A stretch of DNA of 64,000 nucleotides from Faecalibacterium longum CLA-AA-H243 (GTDB lineage Bacteria > Bacillota > Clostridia > Oscillospirales > Ruminococcaceae): assembly GCF_020687245.1 (NCBI RefSeq), contig NZ_JAJEQG010000004.1:1-64000 (forward strand), given 5' to 3'. Both the position numbers and the translations under genes were made by a program. Position 1 is the stretch's first letter; every line of letters begins with the position of its first letter. The notes under the pieces are model-generated. The model did not search any database, was not told the DNA's origin, and saw nothing but the letters and a program-made list of their open reading frames with translations. Shown one piece after another: positions 1-7,351 of this stretch.

Positions 1-2
1 CG

Positions 3-119
3 GATGGTGTAATAATAGAGGTTGAGAGTTCGTCACATTATTTGGGGTCATTTAGTGAGAAAAATGATTCTTCCACAAATTGGATAGAAAAGATCATGGA
101 GGGTGTCGGTATTCACTAG
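3..119 (+). CDS. 3' end of a truncated unknown protein
   Basis: An open frame enters from the left edge and stops at 117-119, giving 38 residues that end in an acidic/polar tail (WIEKIMEGVGIH). There is no recognisable domain. The base composition is AT-rich like the next 3.5 kb and unlike the GC-rich chromosome further right. By position it could be the tail of a toxin or immunity protein, but this is inference only. Confidence 0.45.
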   Translation, partial: DGVIIEVESSSHYLGSFSEKNDSSTNWIEKIMEGVGIH

Positions 120-348
120 ATGGATTCTCAAGAAGCATAAACAGCCCGCTATTTGCAGAGAATTCTGGAAGAAAATTGAAGAAAGCATCCTTCCGGCAAC
201 AGCACCCCGGACGTTTGTGAACTCTCACAACAGAGATCAAGAACCAATCCCTGCTTTGCGCTTACACCGTTTTGGTGACATTTTTTCTCCGTCTTGCTAC
301 AATATTGTGGATTTTTTCTATTTGTGCTTTGCTATTATCAACATCTAA

Positions 349-462
349 AATGGAAACCGTGATGGAGGTGATTCCAATGCAGATAATTTCCTTGAAAACA
401 AATTGAATGCTTTGGCAAACGGTGGCCAGTTCTCCATTTCCTACGACATCACGATTCCGTAA
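349..462 (+). pseudogene. orphan C-terminal fragment (toxin-tip-like)
   Basis: A stop-bounded frame reads NGNRDGGDSNADNFLENKLN and continues to a stop at 460-462. It has no plausible upstream start and follows a degenerate stretch (120-348) with no convincing gene. The nucleotides coding GDSNA are repeated exactly at 1762-1779, in the same reading frame relative to the repeat, where they lead into a different C-terminus. A shared short junction followed by divergent ends is the pattern of displaced polymorphic toxin tips. The function is unknown and the reading is moderately speculative. Confidence 0.4.
365..382 (+). repeat. 18-bp exact repeat, copy 1
   Basis: GAGGTGATTCCAATGCAG occurs here and again at 1762-1779. 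It codes GDSNA in both fragments and marks the point after which the two fragments differ. Confidence 0.7.
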
Positions 463-485
463 TAAAAGCATTAGATAATGGGTAT

Positions 486-530
486 AAAAGCCACGATTCT
501 TTAGAGTCGAAAGAAAAGAATCGTGGCTTT
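486..530. terminator. long hairpin, probable intrinsic terminator
   Basis: AAAGCCACGATTCTTT pairs with its near-perfect complement ending in GGCTTTG. The hairpin sits between the fragment ending at 462 and the next gene at 558. Confidence 0.6.
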
Positions 531-557
531 GTACGTTTGAATTATGGAGCAAGCCAA

Positions 558-998
558 ATGAATAAGAAATTGGAATTTTTTAGCAGTATGGCGGTTGCCT
601 TTATAGTTTTGATATTGGTCTTTCTTTGCATTCGTTTTTCAGGTCAGGGAAAATTTGCTACACATGGAGGAACCAATCCGTCTGATGTAAAATGTATTTA
701 TACTTCAGTTTGGCCGGATAATGAATACACTAGGCTTATTTGTGAGCCGGAAAGTGGAACGATAGAATATATATTGGATGGTTCTAATGCTGGGTATTAT
801 GCAATCTTTTATAATAATATCTCTGAAGAAGAAATACAAAAATATATTGACCAATTGAAAACCTTAGGATACGCTGAAGAGGCATCGGCTTCAGAAAGCG
901 TTTCGACAGGCGTTTTGCTAAGAAAAGATGAAACATGGATAAGCATTGCATACTCAGAGGGAGGATTTGGAATCCGGATTTCAGTAGAAAAATCCTGA
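558..998 (+). CDS. small membrane-anchored protein, unknown function
   Basis: The product is 146 residues. I chose the ATG at 558 because a GGAG box lies about 9 bases upstream, rather than the in-frame TTG at 537. One hydrophobic N-terminal segment (about residues 8-28) probably anchors a soluble extracytoplasmic domain of mixed beta/alpha character with many acidic residues (ISEEEIQKYIDQLKTLGY). I do not recognise the family. Small single-domain anchored proteins in such AT-rich toxin-fragment clusters are often immunity proteins; that role is inferred from context only. Confidence 0.6.
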   Translation: MNKKLEFFSSMAVAFIVLILVFLCIRFSGQGKFATHGGTNPSDVKCIYTSVWPDNEYTRLICEPESGTIEYILDGSNAGYYAIFYNNISEEEIQKYIDQLKTLGYAEEASASESVSTGVLLRKDETWISIAYSEGGFGIRISVEKS

Positions 999-1201
999 AT
1001 AAAAGAGATGCTGGGGAATCCCGGTTATCCCTATGATGCAGTGGAAAGAAAATGGATTGCTCAATATTGGAGGCTCCAACCACAGCTTCTTTGTTGAAAT
1101 GTTAATCAGTTAGATACCGCCAGACGGTTTATTTAGAACGAGGTTAAGTTGGAACAGCCGATGCCACACTCGGAACAAACAATAGCGGAGGCCGTACAAG
1201 A

Positions 1202-1297
1202 TATGTGCTAGTATGGGAGAAAGATGGCATATCACATACGATCATTGGAAAGATACCGCGTGAAGAGATTCTAAAAATTGCAGAGAGCATTTCCTAA
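1202..1297 (+). pseudogene. DUF4367-like C-terminal remnant
   Basis: The frame reads YVLVWEKDGISHTIIGKIPR and ends EEILKIAESIS. The pattern WEKDG followed by a short beta strand and EEILKIAESI resembles the end of DUF4367 domains, which usually sit at the C-terminus of membrane-anchored or anti-sigma-like proteins in Firmicutes. Everything upstream of this tail is missing or scrambled, so it is a gene relic. It is followed directly by a terminator hairpin, as a true gene end would be. Confidence 0.5.
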
Positions 1298-1313
1298 CTG
1301 GCTGAATTTTTGC

Positions 1314-1354
1314 CCACACGCTTGTAATTATTTACAAATGTGTGGACACTTTTT
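1314..1354 (+). terminator. intrinsic terminator after DUF4367 remnant
   Basis: CCACAC at 1314-1319 pairs with GTGTGG at 1340-1345, with an inner TTGTAA/TTTACAA stem, followed by CACTTTTTC. Confidence 0.6.
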
Positions 1355-1486
1355 CGTTGAAGCGTCCAAAGCTGACAAGATTTTGAACTTTTTTCAAAAA
1401 AGCTGTCACAAACGCAGTGTGAGCAACGTTGACTAAGCAAAAGCTCCTGGGGGAGTGTACAAAATGGAGGTTATTCATTAATCAAA

Positions 1487-1693
1487 ATGACGAAAGAAGA
1501 AATCATTTCCATGCTATCAAAGGAATTGAACAGTGAATGGACGAATGGAGTCACATGTTTGATGGTGGAAAATTCCGATAGCTATATTCCAGTAATAGTT
1601 CATCACAATAAAAATGAACTTATTGTTGAAGTAGGAGAACAAGACAAGAAGATTTACCGCATCGGACGAAATGAGCTAAATAAAACATCTTAG
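1487..1693 (+). CDS. small acidic protein, unknown function
   Basis: This is 68 residues starting MTKEEIISMLSKELNSEW. It has a short N-terminal helix followed by a beta-rich stretch (YIPVIVHHNKNELIVEVGEQ). A GGAGG lies about 20 bases upstream, rather far for a good ribosome site. No family is recognised. Its size, acidity and position among toxin-tip-like fragments fit a small immunity or inhibitor protein, but it could equally be a truncated gene. Confidence 0.45.
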   Translation: MTKEEIISMLSKELNSEWTNGVTCLMVENSDSYIPVIVHHNKNELIVEVGEQDKKIYRIGRNELNKTS

Positions 1694-1761
1694 TCATCAC
1701 CAAAAAAAACATTGAAATCAGTCACAATTTGACGCATAGAATATGAATTCAAACTTGATAT

Positions 1762-1779
1762 GAGGTGATTCCAATGCAG
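1762..1779 (+). repeat. 18-bp exact repeat, copy 2
   Basis: This is identical to 365-382. Here too it codes GDSNA and leads into a different downstream sequence. Confidence 0.7.
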
Positions 1780-1895
1780 AAAAAATAGAACACATATTTC
1801 GAAAATATTGCTACCATCAAACTGTCAAAGAATACAAGTCAAACGGTTCTTTGATTCGTTCTAAAACGGATTACTATCAGGCTATTGGTGGTTAA
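1764..1895 (+). pseudogene. orphan C-terminal fragment 2 (toxin-tip-like)
   Basis: The frame begins right after an in-frame stop (1761-1763) and reads GDSNAEKIEHIFRKYCYHQT, ending KTDYYQAIGG at a stop at 1893-1895. It lacks its own start. It shares the GDSNA junction with the fragment at 349-462 but has an unrelated basic, aromatic-rich end. This fits an orphan toxin tip left by recombination. The next genes (1926, 2322, 2952, 3339) are small proteins that could be cognate immunities. The catalytic activity of the tip cannot be told. Confidence 0.4.
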
Positions 1896-1925
1896 GTCAC
1901 TCCGTTTGTAAGGAAAGGGTTGAAA

Positions 1926-2312
1926 ATGGATTTTCTTAAACAAAAAGGGCCATTAGCAAGAGAATTCTGCAACACGTTGATTTACATTATTTCGTTAGTG
2001 TCATTAAAGCCTTCAAGCCTTCAGAGGGTGTTGACAGAACTTCAATGGAATGGGATGTGGTTCTTTTCTCTGGCATTTTTCGCTGTCATCTTTATGGAAA
2101 TGCTGTCCGATTTTTTGCTGGTTACAGATCGCTGCACTGCATGGAAAGTATTAAATGGAAATGTCAGCGAAGCCGAATTTCACAATCTTCAGCAGATTGT
2201 CCTATGCGAAAATCAGAAAGTTTCCATTGAGAAGAAACTTGCAAGTACGATACTACTGGTTCTGATGATATGTGCAACTGCTGCATTTGTGTGGTTTACC
2301 TTTTTGGTATAA
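1926..2312 (+). CDS. small integral membrane protein, unknown function
   Basis: This is 128 residues from the ATG at 1926, which is better spaced from the AAGGAAAGG site than the TTG at 1920. Two hydrophobic segments are visible, near residues 43-65 (MWFFSLAFFAVIFMEMLSDF) and 105-127 (near the C-terminus). The loop between carries a short polar helix. No family is recognised. It lies one gene upstream of the soluble protein at 2322 with only 9 bases between, so the two are probably co-transcribed. A membrane immunity protein is possible. Confidence 0.5.
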   Translation: MDFLKQKGPLAREFCNTLIYIISLVSLKPSSLQRVLTELQWNGMWFFSLAFFAVIFMEMLSDFLLVTDRCTAWKVLNGNVSEAEFHNLQQIVLCENQKVSIEKKLASTILLVLMICATAAFVWFTFLV

Positions 2313-2321
2313 GGTTTTGTT

Positions 2322-2861
2322 ATGAAAGAGATAATTATTATACCACATATTGGAATTGGACAATTAAAATTAGGTATGGCACCAGATGAGCTAGAAAATG
2401 CTCTTCTACAAATGAAGAAACAGTGGTCGAATTCTTCTGATGAAGCAATGCAAATGGAGCGTTGTGCTGAAACTGGTGATCCTAATTTGATAACAGGACG
2501 ATATATGGATAATGATTCGTTCTTTCTGGTGCAGTATCGGAACGGAAAAGCTACTGAAATCGGCATCCAGAGAGAGTTGTCTAAAGTGGCATCAATAAAA
2601 TTGTTCGGGCTGGATATGTTTAATACAACCGCCGAGTGTATTATTGATAGCTTAATGAAAAAGGACAACGTTGTTTGCAACGAAAAGGACTTGCAACTGG
2701 GAACGGAATATCTTTTCCCTGAAATTGGAGTCCGACTTTGGAGAGAGCGAGCATTTCATCTCAAACTGTTGAAAGACCCGTTATACATGGAAGAGATGCA
2801 GGCTGTATTAGAAGACGAATATCAGTATCAATACTTCCAGATGGTTACTGTGATGGGTTGA
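2322..2861 (+). CDS. soluble protein, unknown function (immunity-like)
   Basis: This is 179 residues with no signal or membrane segment. The N-terminus IGIGQLKLGMAPDELENALL resembles a repeated small-domain pattern (GIGxLKLGMsxxE) that I associate with immunity-type and lipoprotein-like domains in Firmicutes. A second, degenerate copy may lie near residues 120-135 (LQLGTEYLFPEIGVRLW). It is tightly linked to the membrane gene at 1926. The immunity role is inferred from context; no catalytic motif is visible. Confidence 0.55.
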   Translation: MKEIIIIPHIGIGQLKLGMAPDELENALLQMKKQWSNSSDEAMQMERCAETGDPNLITGRYMDNDSFFLVQYRNGKATEIGIQRELSKVASIKLFGLDMFNTTAECIIDSLMKKDNVVCNEKDLQLGTEYLFPEIGVRLWRERAFHLKLLKDPLYMEEMQAVLEDEYQYQYFQMVTVMG

Positions 2862-2951
2862 ATTGCTAACGATCAATGGGATTTGATATAACTTTTCCGC
2901 TTGTAGTACATAGCGATGACCACAGCTATCTGCTAATACGGGTGAACTAAT

Positions 2952-3290
2952 TTGAAGTATTTTATTGACGAAGATCAAAGAAAAGCCTCACACAGCAGCT
3001 GCTACTTGGAATTTCAACAAGGGCAGTATCATGACAAGTGCTGGCTTGACACATCTATTAGCATCAGTGATGAAGTATGGAATAGCCGCCATGTTTCAGA
3101 TCTGATTCTTGAAGTGATTCCAGAGTTTGACTTTTATGGAATAACAATCGTTACAAAAGTACAATGGGATAATATTTTAACAAAAAGTCAATCGGATGGA
3201 TGTACTTGCAAAGAGATTATTGCAGAAGCAGTTCCTTGGGCAGCAAAGTGTTTTGAAACGAATGATGTGTTCACTATCATAGGGATGTGA
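2952..3290 (+). CDS. small soluble protein, unknown function
   Basis: This is 112 residues starting at TTG (2952), with only a weak GGTGA site upstream, so the start is uncertain. The sequence is rich in aromatic and acidic residues (SDEVWNSRHVSDLILEVIPE) and contains two central cysteines (CTCKE). No family is recognised. It is followed 48 bases later by a small membrane protein. It sits in the immunity-like gene row. Confidence 0.45.
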   Translation: MKYFIDEDQRKASHSSCYLEFQQGQYHDKCWLDTSISISDEVWNSRHVSDLILEVIPEFDFYGITIVTKVQWDNILTKSQSDGCTCKEIIAEAVPWAAKCFETNDVFTIIGM

Positions 3291-3338
3291 GTCGAACTTT
3301 CTCGGAGAATAACAGTGATACACAAAGGAGAGTGTAAC

Positions 3339-3548
3339 ATGAAAAAAATTCTTACAGCAATCGTATCGGTAAGCATATTTATTGTTGGAATTTTGCTTAT
3401 ACTTTGTGCGGACACTAATTTTTTATGGTATGCCTTTAATCAAAATGTTCGCCTTACAGTAGTTGCAGGGATTCTCATTGCACTTGTTGGTGGCGTTGGT
3501 GTGATAATGAATCTTTGGTGTATTCTAAAAGAATTGTACAGTAAATAG
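3339..3548 (+). CDS. two-TM small membrane protein
   Basis: This is 69 residues from the ATG at 3339, which has AAAGGAG 9 bases upstream; the GTG at 3315 lacks a site. There are two hydrophobic helices (about residues 4-24 and 38-60) with a short loop carrying NTNFLWYAF-like polar/aromatic residues. It is of unknown function and the last gene of the AT-rich row. Confidence 0.55.
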   Translation: MKKILTAIVSVSIFIVGILLILCADTNFLWYAFNQNVRLTVVAGILIALVGGVGVIMNLWCILKELYSK

Positions 3549-3657
3549 TTTATTGAAGGTTAAACTTCCAGTCTGCCATGGTCGCAGCCAAGAGAGATAA
3601 TATTCAAACTTACTACTCAGCAAAAGCTAGGCACACTCCAAGAATTTATTATAGAGG

Positions 3658-3780
3658 GTGAATATCCCGCGCTTTGAACAATTTAACGATGAATATATTG
3701 TGCGATATGGAGAATTTCATTTGCGCGTTCACCTCGAATTGACTTGCAACGCAAAATACGTTACAATAAATCCGAGGTGA
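3658..3780 (+). pseudogene. short remnant ORF overlapping the toxin-antitoxin promoter
   Basis: A 40-residue frame from GTG at 3658 reads MNIPRFEQFNDEYIVRYGEF and runs through the relB promoter to a stop at 3778-3780. It looks protein-like but is short, has no convincing ribosome site, and overlaps a strong promoter. It is probably the tail of a lost gene. Confidence 0.3.
3731..3778 (+). promoter_or_regulatory. relBE promoter with flanking inverted repeat
   Basis: TTGACT (3739-3744), a 17-base spacer and TACAAT (3762-3767) form a near-consensus sigma-A promoter. ACCTCG at 3731-3736 and CGAGGT at 3773-3778 form an inverted repeat bracketing the promoter. The right arm overlaps the ribosome site (GAGGTGA). 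This is a likely operator for autoregulation by the antitoxin. Confidence 0.7.
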
Positions 3781-3785
3781 TAACC

Positions 3786-4091
3786 ATGGAAAAAACAATG
3801 ACGCTCAATCTCCGTGTGAACCCTACCGTCAAGCAGCAGGCCGAGGATGTGCTGAAGCAGCTCGGCATCCCGATGGCAACCGCCATTGATATGTACCTGC
3901 GCCAGATCACCCTGACTGGCGGCATCCCCTTTTCTCTGTCCCTGCCGAAAGCTCCTGCGGCTCTGAATGCTGACACCATGACCGATGATCAGCTTCATGC
4001 AGCCTTGCAGGTAGGCATTAAGGAAATTCAGAACGGTGATACCGTGGATGCGGCAAGCGCATTCGCACAGTTCAGGGAACAGCACAGATGA
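3786..4091 (+). CDS. relB: RelB/DinJ-type antitoxin
   Basis: This is 101 residues from the ATG at 3786, 7 bases after GAGGTGA. The N-terminus (TMTLNLRVNPTVKQQAEDVL) has the ribbon-helix-helix form of RelB/DinJ antitoxins, followed by the conserved GIPMATAIDMYLRQI and GGIPFSLSLP segments. The antitoxin should bind the promoter inverted repeat and neutralise the toxin through its C-terminal tail. Its stop overlaps the toxin start by four bases (ATGA), the usual coupling in these pairs. The family assignment is secure; the exact subgroup is not. Confidence 0.85.
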   Translation: MEKTMTLNLRVNPTVKQQAEDVLKQLGIPMATAIDMYLRQITLTGGIPFSLSLPKAPAALNADTMTDDQLHAALQVGIKEIQNGDTVDAASAFAQFREQHR

Positions 4092-4408
4092 AGCAGTATG
4101 ACGTGAAAATTTCTCGTGCAGCCCTCAGCGATATGGAGCAGATTTACAGCTATATTGCTGACCGTCTGTTGGAGCCTGATACGGCCATGGGGCAGTATAA
4201 CCGCATTGCAGAAGCCATCCAATCCCTGAACATCCTGCCAGAGCGCTGTGCGCTAGTGGAAAGTGAGCCGGAGCGCACTCAAGGGCTGCGGCAGATGCTG
4301 GTGGACAACTACTCGGTGTTCTACATTGTGGGCGGGGATGCTGTTTCGGTGGCTCGTGTGCTGTACAGCGCATCCGACCTTGTGCGCCGCCTGCGGAGAA
4401 TGAAGTGA
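4088..4408 (+). CDS. RelE/ParE-family toxin
   Basis: This is 106 residues, translationally coupled to the antitoxin. The fold pattern VKISRAALSDMEQIYSYIAD, then a helical pair, then RQMLVDNYSVFYIVGGDAV and VARVLYSASDLVRRL matches the RelE/ParE superfamily. Members cleave mRNA at the ribosome (RelE) or poison gyrase (ParE). The central DNYSVFY and C-terminal VLYSASD strands are conserved in both, so the target cannot be read from sequence. A serine recombinase follows 13 bases later, so the pair probably stabilises that mobile element. Confidence 0.82.
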   Translation: MKQYDVKISRAALSDMEQIYSYIADRLLEPDTAMGQYNRIAEAIQSLNILPERCALVESEPERTQGLRQMLVDNYSVFYIVGGDAVSVARVLYSASDLVRRLRRMK

Positions 4409-4421
4409 AAGGGGTGTTTGC

Positions 4422-6026
4422 ATGACCGCCGTGATTTACGCCCGCTATTCCAGCGATAACCAGCGCGAAGAATCCATCGAAGGGCAGATTCGTGAATGTA
4501 CGGCCTACGCCGAAAAGAACGGCATTACCGTGGTCAAACACTACATTGACCGTGCCCTTTCCGCCAAAACCGATAACCGCCCGGACTTCCAGCAGATGAT
4601 CAAGGACAGCGAAAAACGGCTGTTTGACATCGTGCTGGTCTGGAAACTCGACCGTTTTGCCCGGAACCGCTATGATTCAGCCCACTATGAGTACCAGTTG
4701 GAACGAAATCATGTCAAGCTGGTATCTGCCACGGAGCCTATCTCTGACAGCCCTGCGGGTATCATGGTCAAGAGTATGCTCACCGGCATGGCTGAATACT
4801 ACTCGGCAGAACTTTCTGAAAAAGTTGTGCGCGGCATGACCGAGAATGTTCTGAAGGGGAAGTACAACGGCGGCACGATTCCCATTGGTTTTAAGGTGGA
4901 TGAGGAGAAGTTCTTTCAAGTCGACCCGCTGAAAGCTCCCTTTGTGGTAGAAGCCTTTCAGCGGTACAACGATGGCGCAACTATGAAAGAACTGATGAAC
5001 TGGCTGAACGACAGCGGCGTGACCACTAACCGCAACCAGAAGTTCACCTACAACAGTGTTCAGAAGCTGCTGACAAATAAGCGGTACATCGGAGAAAACC
5101 ACTTCAAGGACATTGTGATGCCCGACAGTATCCCGGCCATCGTGGACAAGGATTTGTTTGAGGAAGTGCAGCTGAAAATCAAAAAGAACAGCCGCGCTCC
5201 TGCCCGCCACAAGGCCGAGGACGATTACTTGCTCACCACCAAGCTGTTCTGCGGAATGTGCGGCGCGATGATGTTCGGCGAGTGCGGTACGGGTAGAAAC
5301 AAGGTCGTTCATCATTATTATAAGTGCGCCACCGCGAAGCGTTTCAAGACCTGCAAGAAAAAGACCGTCCGTAAAGAGTGGCTGGAAGATTTGGTCATAG
5401 CTGAAACCATGAAGCTGATTCAGGACGATGCCGTGATTGATGCCATCGTTGCGGAAGTGATGGAGTTGCAGGATCAGGAAAACACCACTCTCCCTTTCCT
5501 GGAAAAGCAGATGCGCGAGGTAGAGAACGGCATTGAAAATATGCTGAACGCCATCCAAGCGGGTGTGCTGACCAATTCCACCAAGTCGCGTTTGGAAAAG
5601 CTGGAAGCCCAGCAGAAAGAACTTGAGGTTCGGATCGCCGAAGAAAAAATCGCTCGGCCTCGGTTAAGCGAAAATCAGGTTCGTTTCTGGCTGACCCGGT
5701 TCCGCAAGCTCGACCCGAACGTGAAAAGCCACCGGGAGACGCTTATCAATACGTTCGTGAACGCTGTTTATCTCTATGATGAAAAAGTTTTGATTACGTT
5801 CAACTACAAAGACGGCACAAAAACCATCACTTTCGATGAAATTGCCGCCAAGAATGCCCCAGAGGGCAATGGTTCGGATTTAGGTTGCTTCGCTCCACCA
5901 AGAACTCCAGTGTCTTTAAAGATGCTGGAGTTTCTGTTTTATCTGGAACTTTGCAAAGAAACTTCTAGGGTGGGTTCGAACAGCTGCGGCGCTGTCGCCG
6001 AAGACAGCGCAAAAACAGCCTGCTAG
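4422..6026 (+). CDS. large serine recombinase
   Basis: This is 534 residues. The N-terminal resolvase domain starts VIYARYSSDNQ with the nucleophile at about Ser10, and contains VWKLDRFARNRYD with the conserved arginines. The Recombinase domain (about 150-260) and zinc-ribbon domain (about 275-315: CGMCGAMM...YYKC...C) follow, then a coiled coil and a C-terminal strand region. It integrates or excises DNA between att sites. The last about 50 residues are unusual: they read through a strong terminator-like hairpin (5903-5932) and into the first copy of a 30-bp direct repeat, so the C-terminus may be a read-through or recombined end. It is linked to the toxin-antitoxin pair upstream. Confidence 0.9.
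   Translation: MTAVIYARYSSDNQREESIEGQIRECTAYAEKNGITVVKHYIDRALSAKTDNRPDFQQMIKDSEKRLFDIVLVWKLDRFARNRYDSAHYEYQLERNHVKLVSATEPISDSPAGIMVKSMLTGMAEYYSAELSEKVVRGMTENVLKGKYNGGTIPIGFKVDEEKFFQVDPLKAPFVVEAFQRYNDGATMKELMNWLNDSGVTTNRNQKFTYNSVQKLLTNKRYIGENHFKDIVMPDSIPAIVDKDLFEEVQLKIKKNSRAPARHKAEDDYLLTTKLFCGMCGAMMFGECGTGRNKVVHHYYKCATAKRFKTCKKKTVRKEWLEDLVIAETMKLIQDDAVIDAIVAEVMELQDQENTTLPFLEKQMREVENGIENMLNAIQAGVLTNSTKSRLEKLEAQQKELEVRIAEEKIARPRLSENQVRFWLTRFRKLDPNVKSHRETLINTFVNAVYLYDEKVLITFNYKDGTKTITFDEIAAKNAPEGNGSDLGCFAPPRTPVSLKMLEFLFYLELCKETSRVGSNSCGAVAEDSAKTAC
5903..5940 (+). terminator. hairpin inside the recombinase 3' end
   Basis: AACTCCAG (5903-5910) and CTGGAGTT (5925-5932) enclose a second palindrome TCTTTAAAGA and are followed by TCTGTTTTAT. 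It looks like an intrinsic terminator although the reading frame continues for about 90 more bases. Confidence 0.65.
5961..5990. repeat. 30-bp imperfect direct repeat, copy 1 (att-like)
   Basis: The core AGGGTGGGTTCGAACAGC extends to 30 bases that match 6132-6161 at 28 positions. It lies at the 3' end of a serine recombinase gene, where one attachment site is commonly found. The GGTTCGAA segment resembles a tRNA T-arm. Confidence 0.65.
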
Positions 6027-6051
6027 GCTGTTTTTAGCAGCGCGGCTTGCG

Positions 6052-6070
6052 TAATCCACCCGCGCCCACC
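6052..6070 (+). other. tRNA/tmRNA-like 3' end (AATCCACCC...CCACCA)
   Basis: AATCCACCCGCGCCCACCA ends in CCA and is followed immediately by a terminator, like the 3' end of an RNA gene. Its TCCACCC can pair with the GGGTGGA of the repeat at 6132-6161, rebuilding a T-arm-like GGGTGGATTCGAATCCACCC. The rest of the RNA gene is absent. I read it as a displaced attachment-site half; this is inference. Confidence 0.4.
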
Positions 6071-6107
6071 AAAAAAGCTCAGCGTACGAAAATACGCTGG
6101 GCTTTTT
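6071..6107 (+). terminator. intrinsic terminator
   Basis: AGCTCAGCGTA (6075-6085) pairs with TACGCTGGGCT (6092-6102), followed by TTTTTG. A smaller hairpin AACAGCC/GGCTGTT with a T-run lies at 6013-6034. Confidence 0.75.
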
Positions 6108-6131
6108 GTTTTATAAAAAACTAAAGTTTCA

Positions 6132-6161
6132 CTTTCTAGGGTGGATTCGAACAGCTGCGGC
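6132..6161. repeat. 30-bp imperfect direct repeat, copy 2 (att-like)
   Basis: This differs from copy 1 at two positions and reads AGGGTGGATTCGAACAGC in the core. The two copies flank 141 bases that contain the tRNA-like 3' end and a terminator. Confidence 0.65.
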
Positions 6162-6176
6162 CTGCCGGGTAAAAAG

Positions 6177-6386
6177 GGGCTGTTGCAAAATGGCGTAGAC
6201 AGCCCTAGTAGGATTCAAAAATAATCGTAAAATCGAATAACACAAAAAAGCAAGTGCATCACATCTCCATCAAAAATTTTTGATTTTTGAGAAAAAGTGT
6301 TGCACTTGCTTTAATTTTAGAAAAATACAGTCAAAATTCTTTCGTTGTACCGTTTGAAAATAGGGCGTTGTATTTTACAACAGCCC
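6177..6386. mobile_element. 210-bp MITE-like element
   Basis: The ends GGGCTGTTGCAAAAT (6177-6191) and its inverted complement (6372-6386) match at 14 of 15 positions. The ends resemble those of insertion sequences starting GGGCTGTTGCAAA. Inside there is a 12-bp inverted repeat, AAAGCAAGTGCA (6247-6258) with TGCACTTGCTTT (6301-6312), around the palindrome TCAAAAATTTTTGA. It has no coding capacity, so it is a non-autonomous element or an internally deleted IS. No obvious target duplication was seen. Confidence 0.6.
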
Positions 6387-6424
6387 TGTCTCTTAATTTT
6401 TATTACTGTGGCTCTTGTTTGCGC

Positions 6425-6631
<207 letters not shown>

Positions 6632-6655
6632 TCATCAAGTTGATGGAACAGGTAT

Positions 6656-6700
6656 AAGAAAGCGCAGGAACATTCTCAAAATGCTCCTGCGCTTTCTTTG
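6656..6700. terminator. strong hairpin, probable bidirectional terminator
   Basis: AAGAAAGCGCAGGA at 6656-6669 pairs with TCCTGCGCTTTCTT at 6685-6698, with A- and T-rich flanks. It sits next to the stop of the small pseudogene at 6702-6921, on the side where that gene's transcript would end. Confidence 0.75.
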
Positions 6701-6701
6701 C

Positions 6702-6921
6702 TTAATCTTCTAATCCATGGCTACCGGTCACATTCCCCAAATATTTCTCCGCATCACCGTTCAAAATCAAATCCACGTAGCCCAGCGGGTCGTTATAGAT
6801 AAGGTAGTCCAGTTCCGTCTGCTGCGCCATAGTCACATCCAGTACATCCTCGACCCCGGAGCTGCAGCTCCACGCAGCCGGTGTCCATGTTGAATTTGCA
6901 GGCTCTTTCCTCGTACTTCAT
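6702..6921 (-). pseudogene. small protein gene with a frameshift (DUF6061-like)
   Basis: The minus-strand start at 6921 reads MKYEERACKFNMDTGCVELQ. A one-base shift near CTCCGGGG then continues as VEDVLDVTMAQQTELDYLIY to LNGDAEKYL and a stop at 6702-6704. Joined, this gives about 72 residues, resembling the small DUF6061-type proteins found near clostridial integrative elements. That family name is from memory and is tentative. The frameshift means the gene is probably dead, unless the base call is wrong. There is a good terminator downstream. Confidence 0.55.
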
Positions 6922-7080
6922 GTTTGTGTTCCTTCTGCCTTACGGCACCTTTACAGTTGTGACCTTTGTGATACGTCTTTTTTGATAAGGTTTCGGACAC
7001 ACAGCCGTTTGGAACGAGCCGGAGCTTGTCGGGGGGAGCCCCCTCCATCTTGCTGGCGCAAGACCGCTCTGCCGCTTAAA

Positions 7081-7184
7081 AGCCCCACTGGGGCTTTCAT
7101 TGCTGCGCAACCGCGGCATTCTCATTTCCAAAGAAAACGAAAAATCCGAACCCTTCTCCTATCGAGAAAAGGTTCGGATTTCCA
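7081..7184. terminator. two hairpins in the gap before the ICE
   Basis: AGCCCC-ACT-GGGGCT with a T-run lies at 7081-7099. A long stem AAATCCGAACC (7142-7152) with GGTTCGGATTT (7171-7181) follows. The 6922-7350 interval otherwise shows no gene. Confidence 0.6.
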
Positions 7185-7351
7185 TTGTTTGGTGCGAGTA
7201 GTGATACAGAACTTTTCAAAAACCATCGTAGTACAATTCGTTTTTAAGGTCATCGGATAGCAACTTGCTTGTATTGCACCCCGATGGGCAGCCGTGTTTG
7301 AAATATAGTTGCCTTTTATATACCACACAACCTAAAAATTATCAAGTACGC

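Noticed and set aside
103-348. 81-codon frame near the left edge
   Set aside because: It overlaps the preceding coding tail, starts at GTG without a ribosome site and shows no family pattern. It was treated as degenerate DNA.
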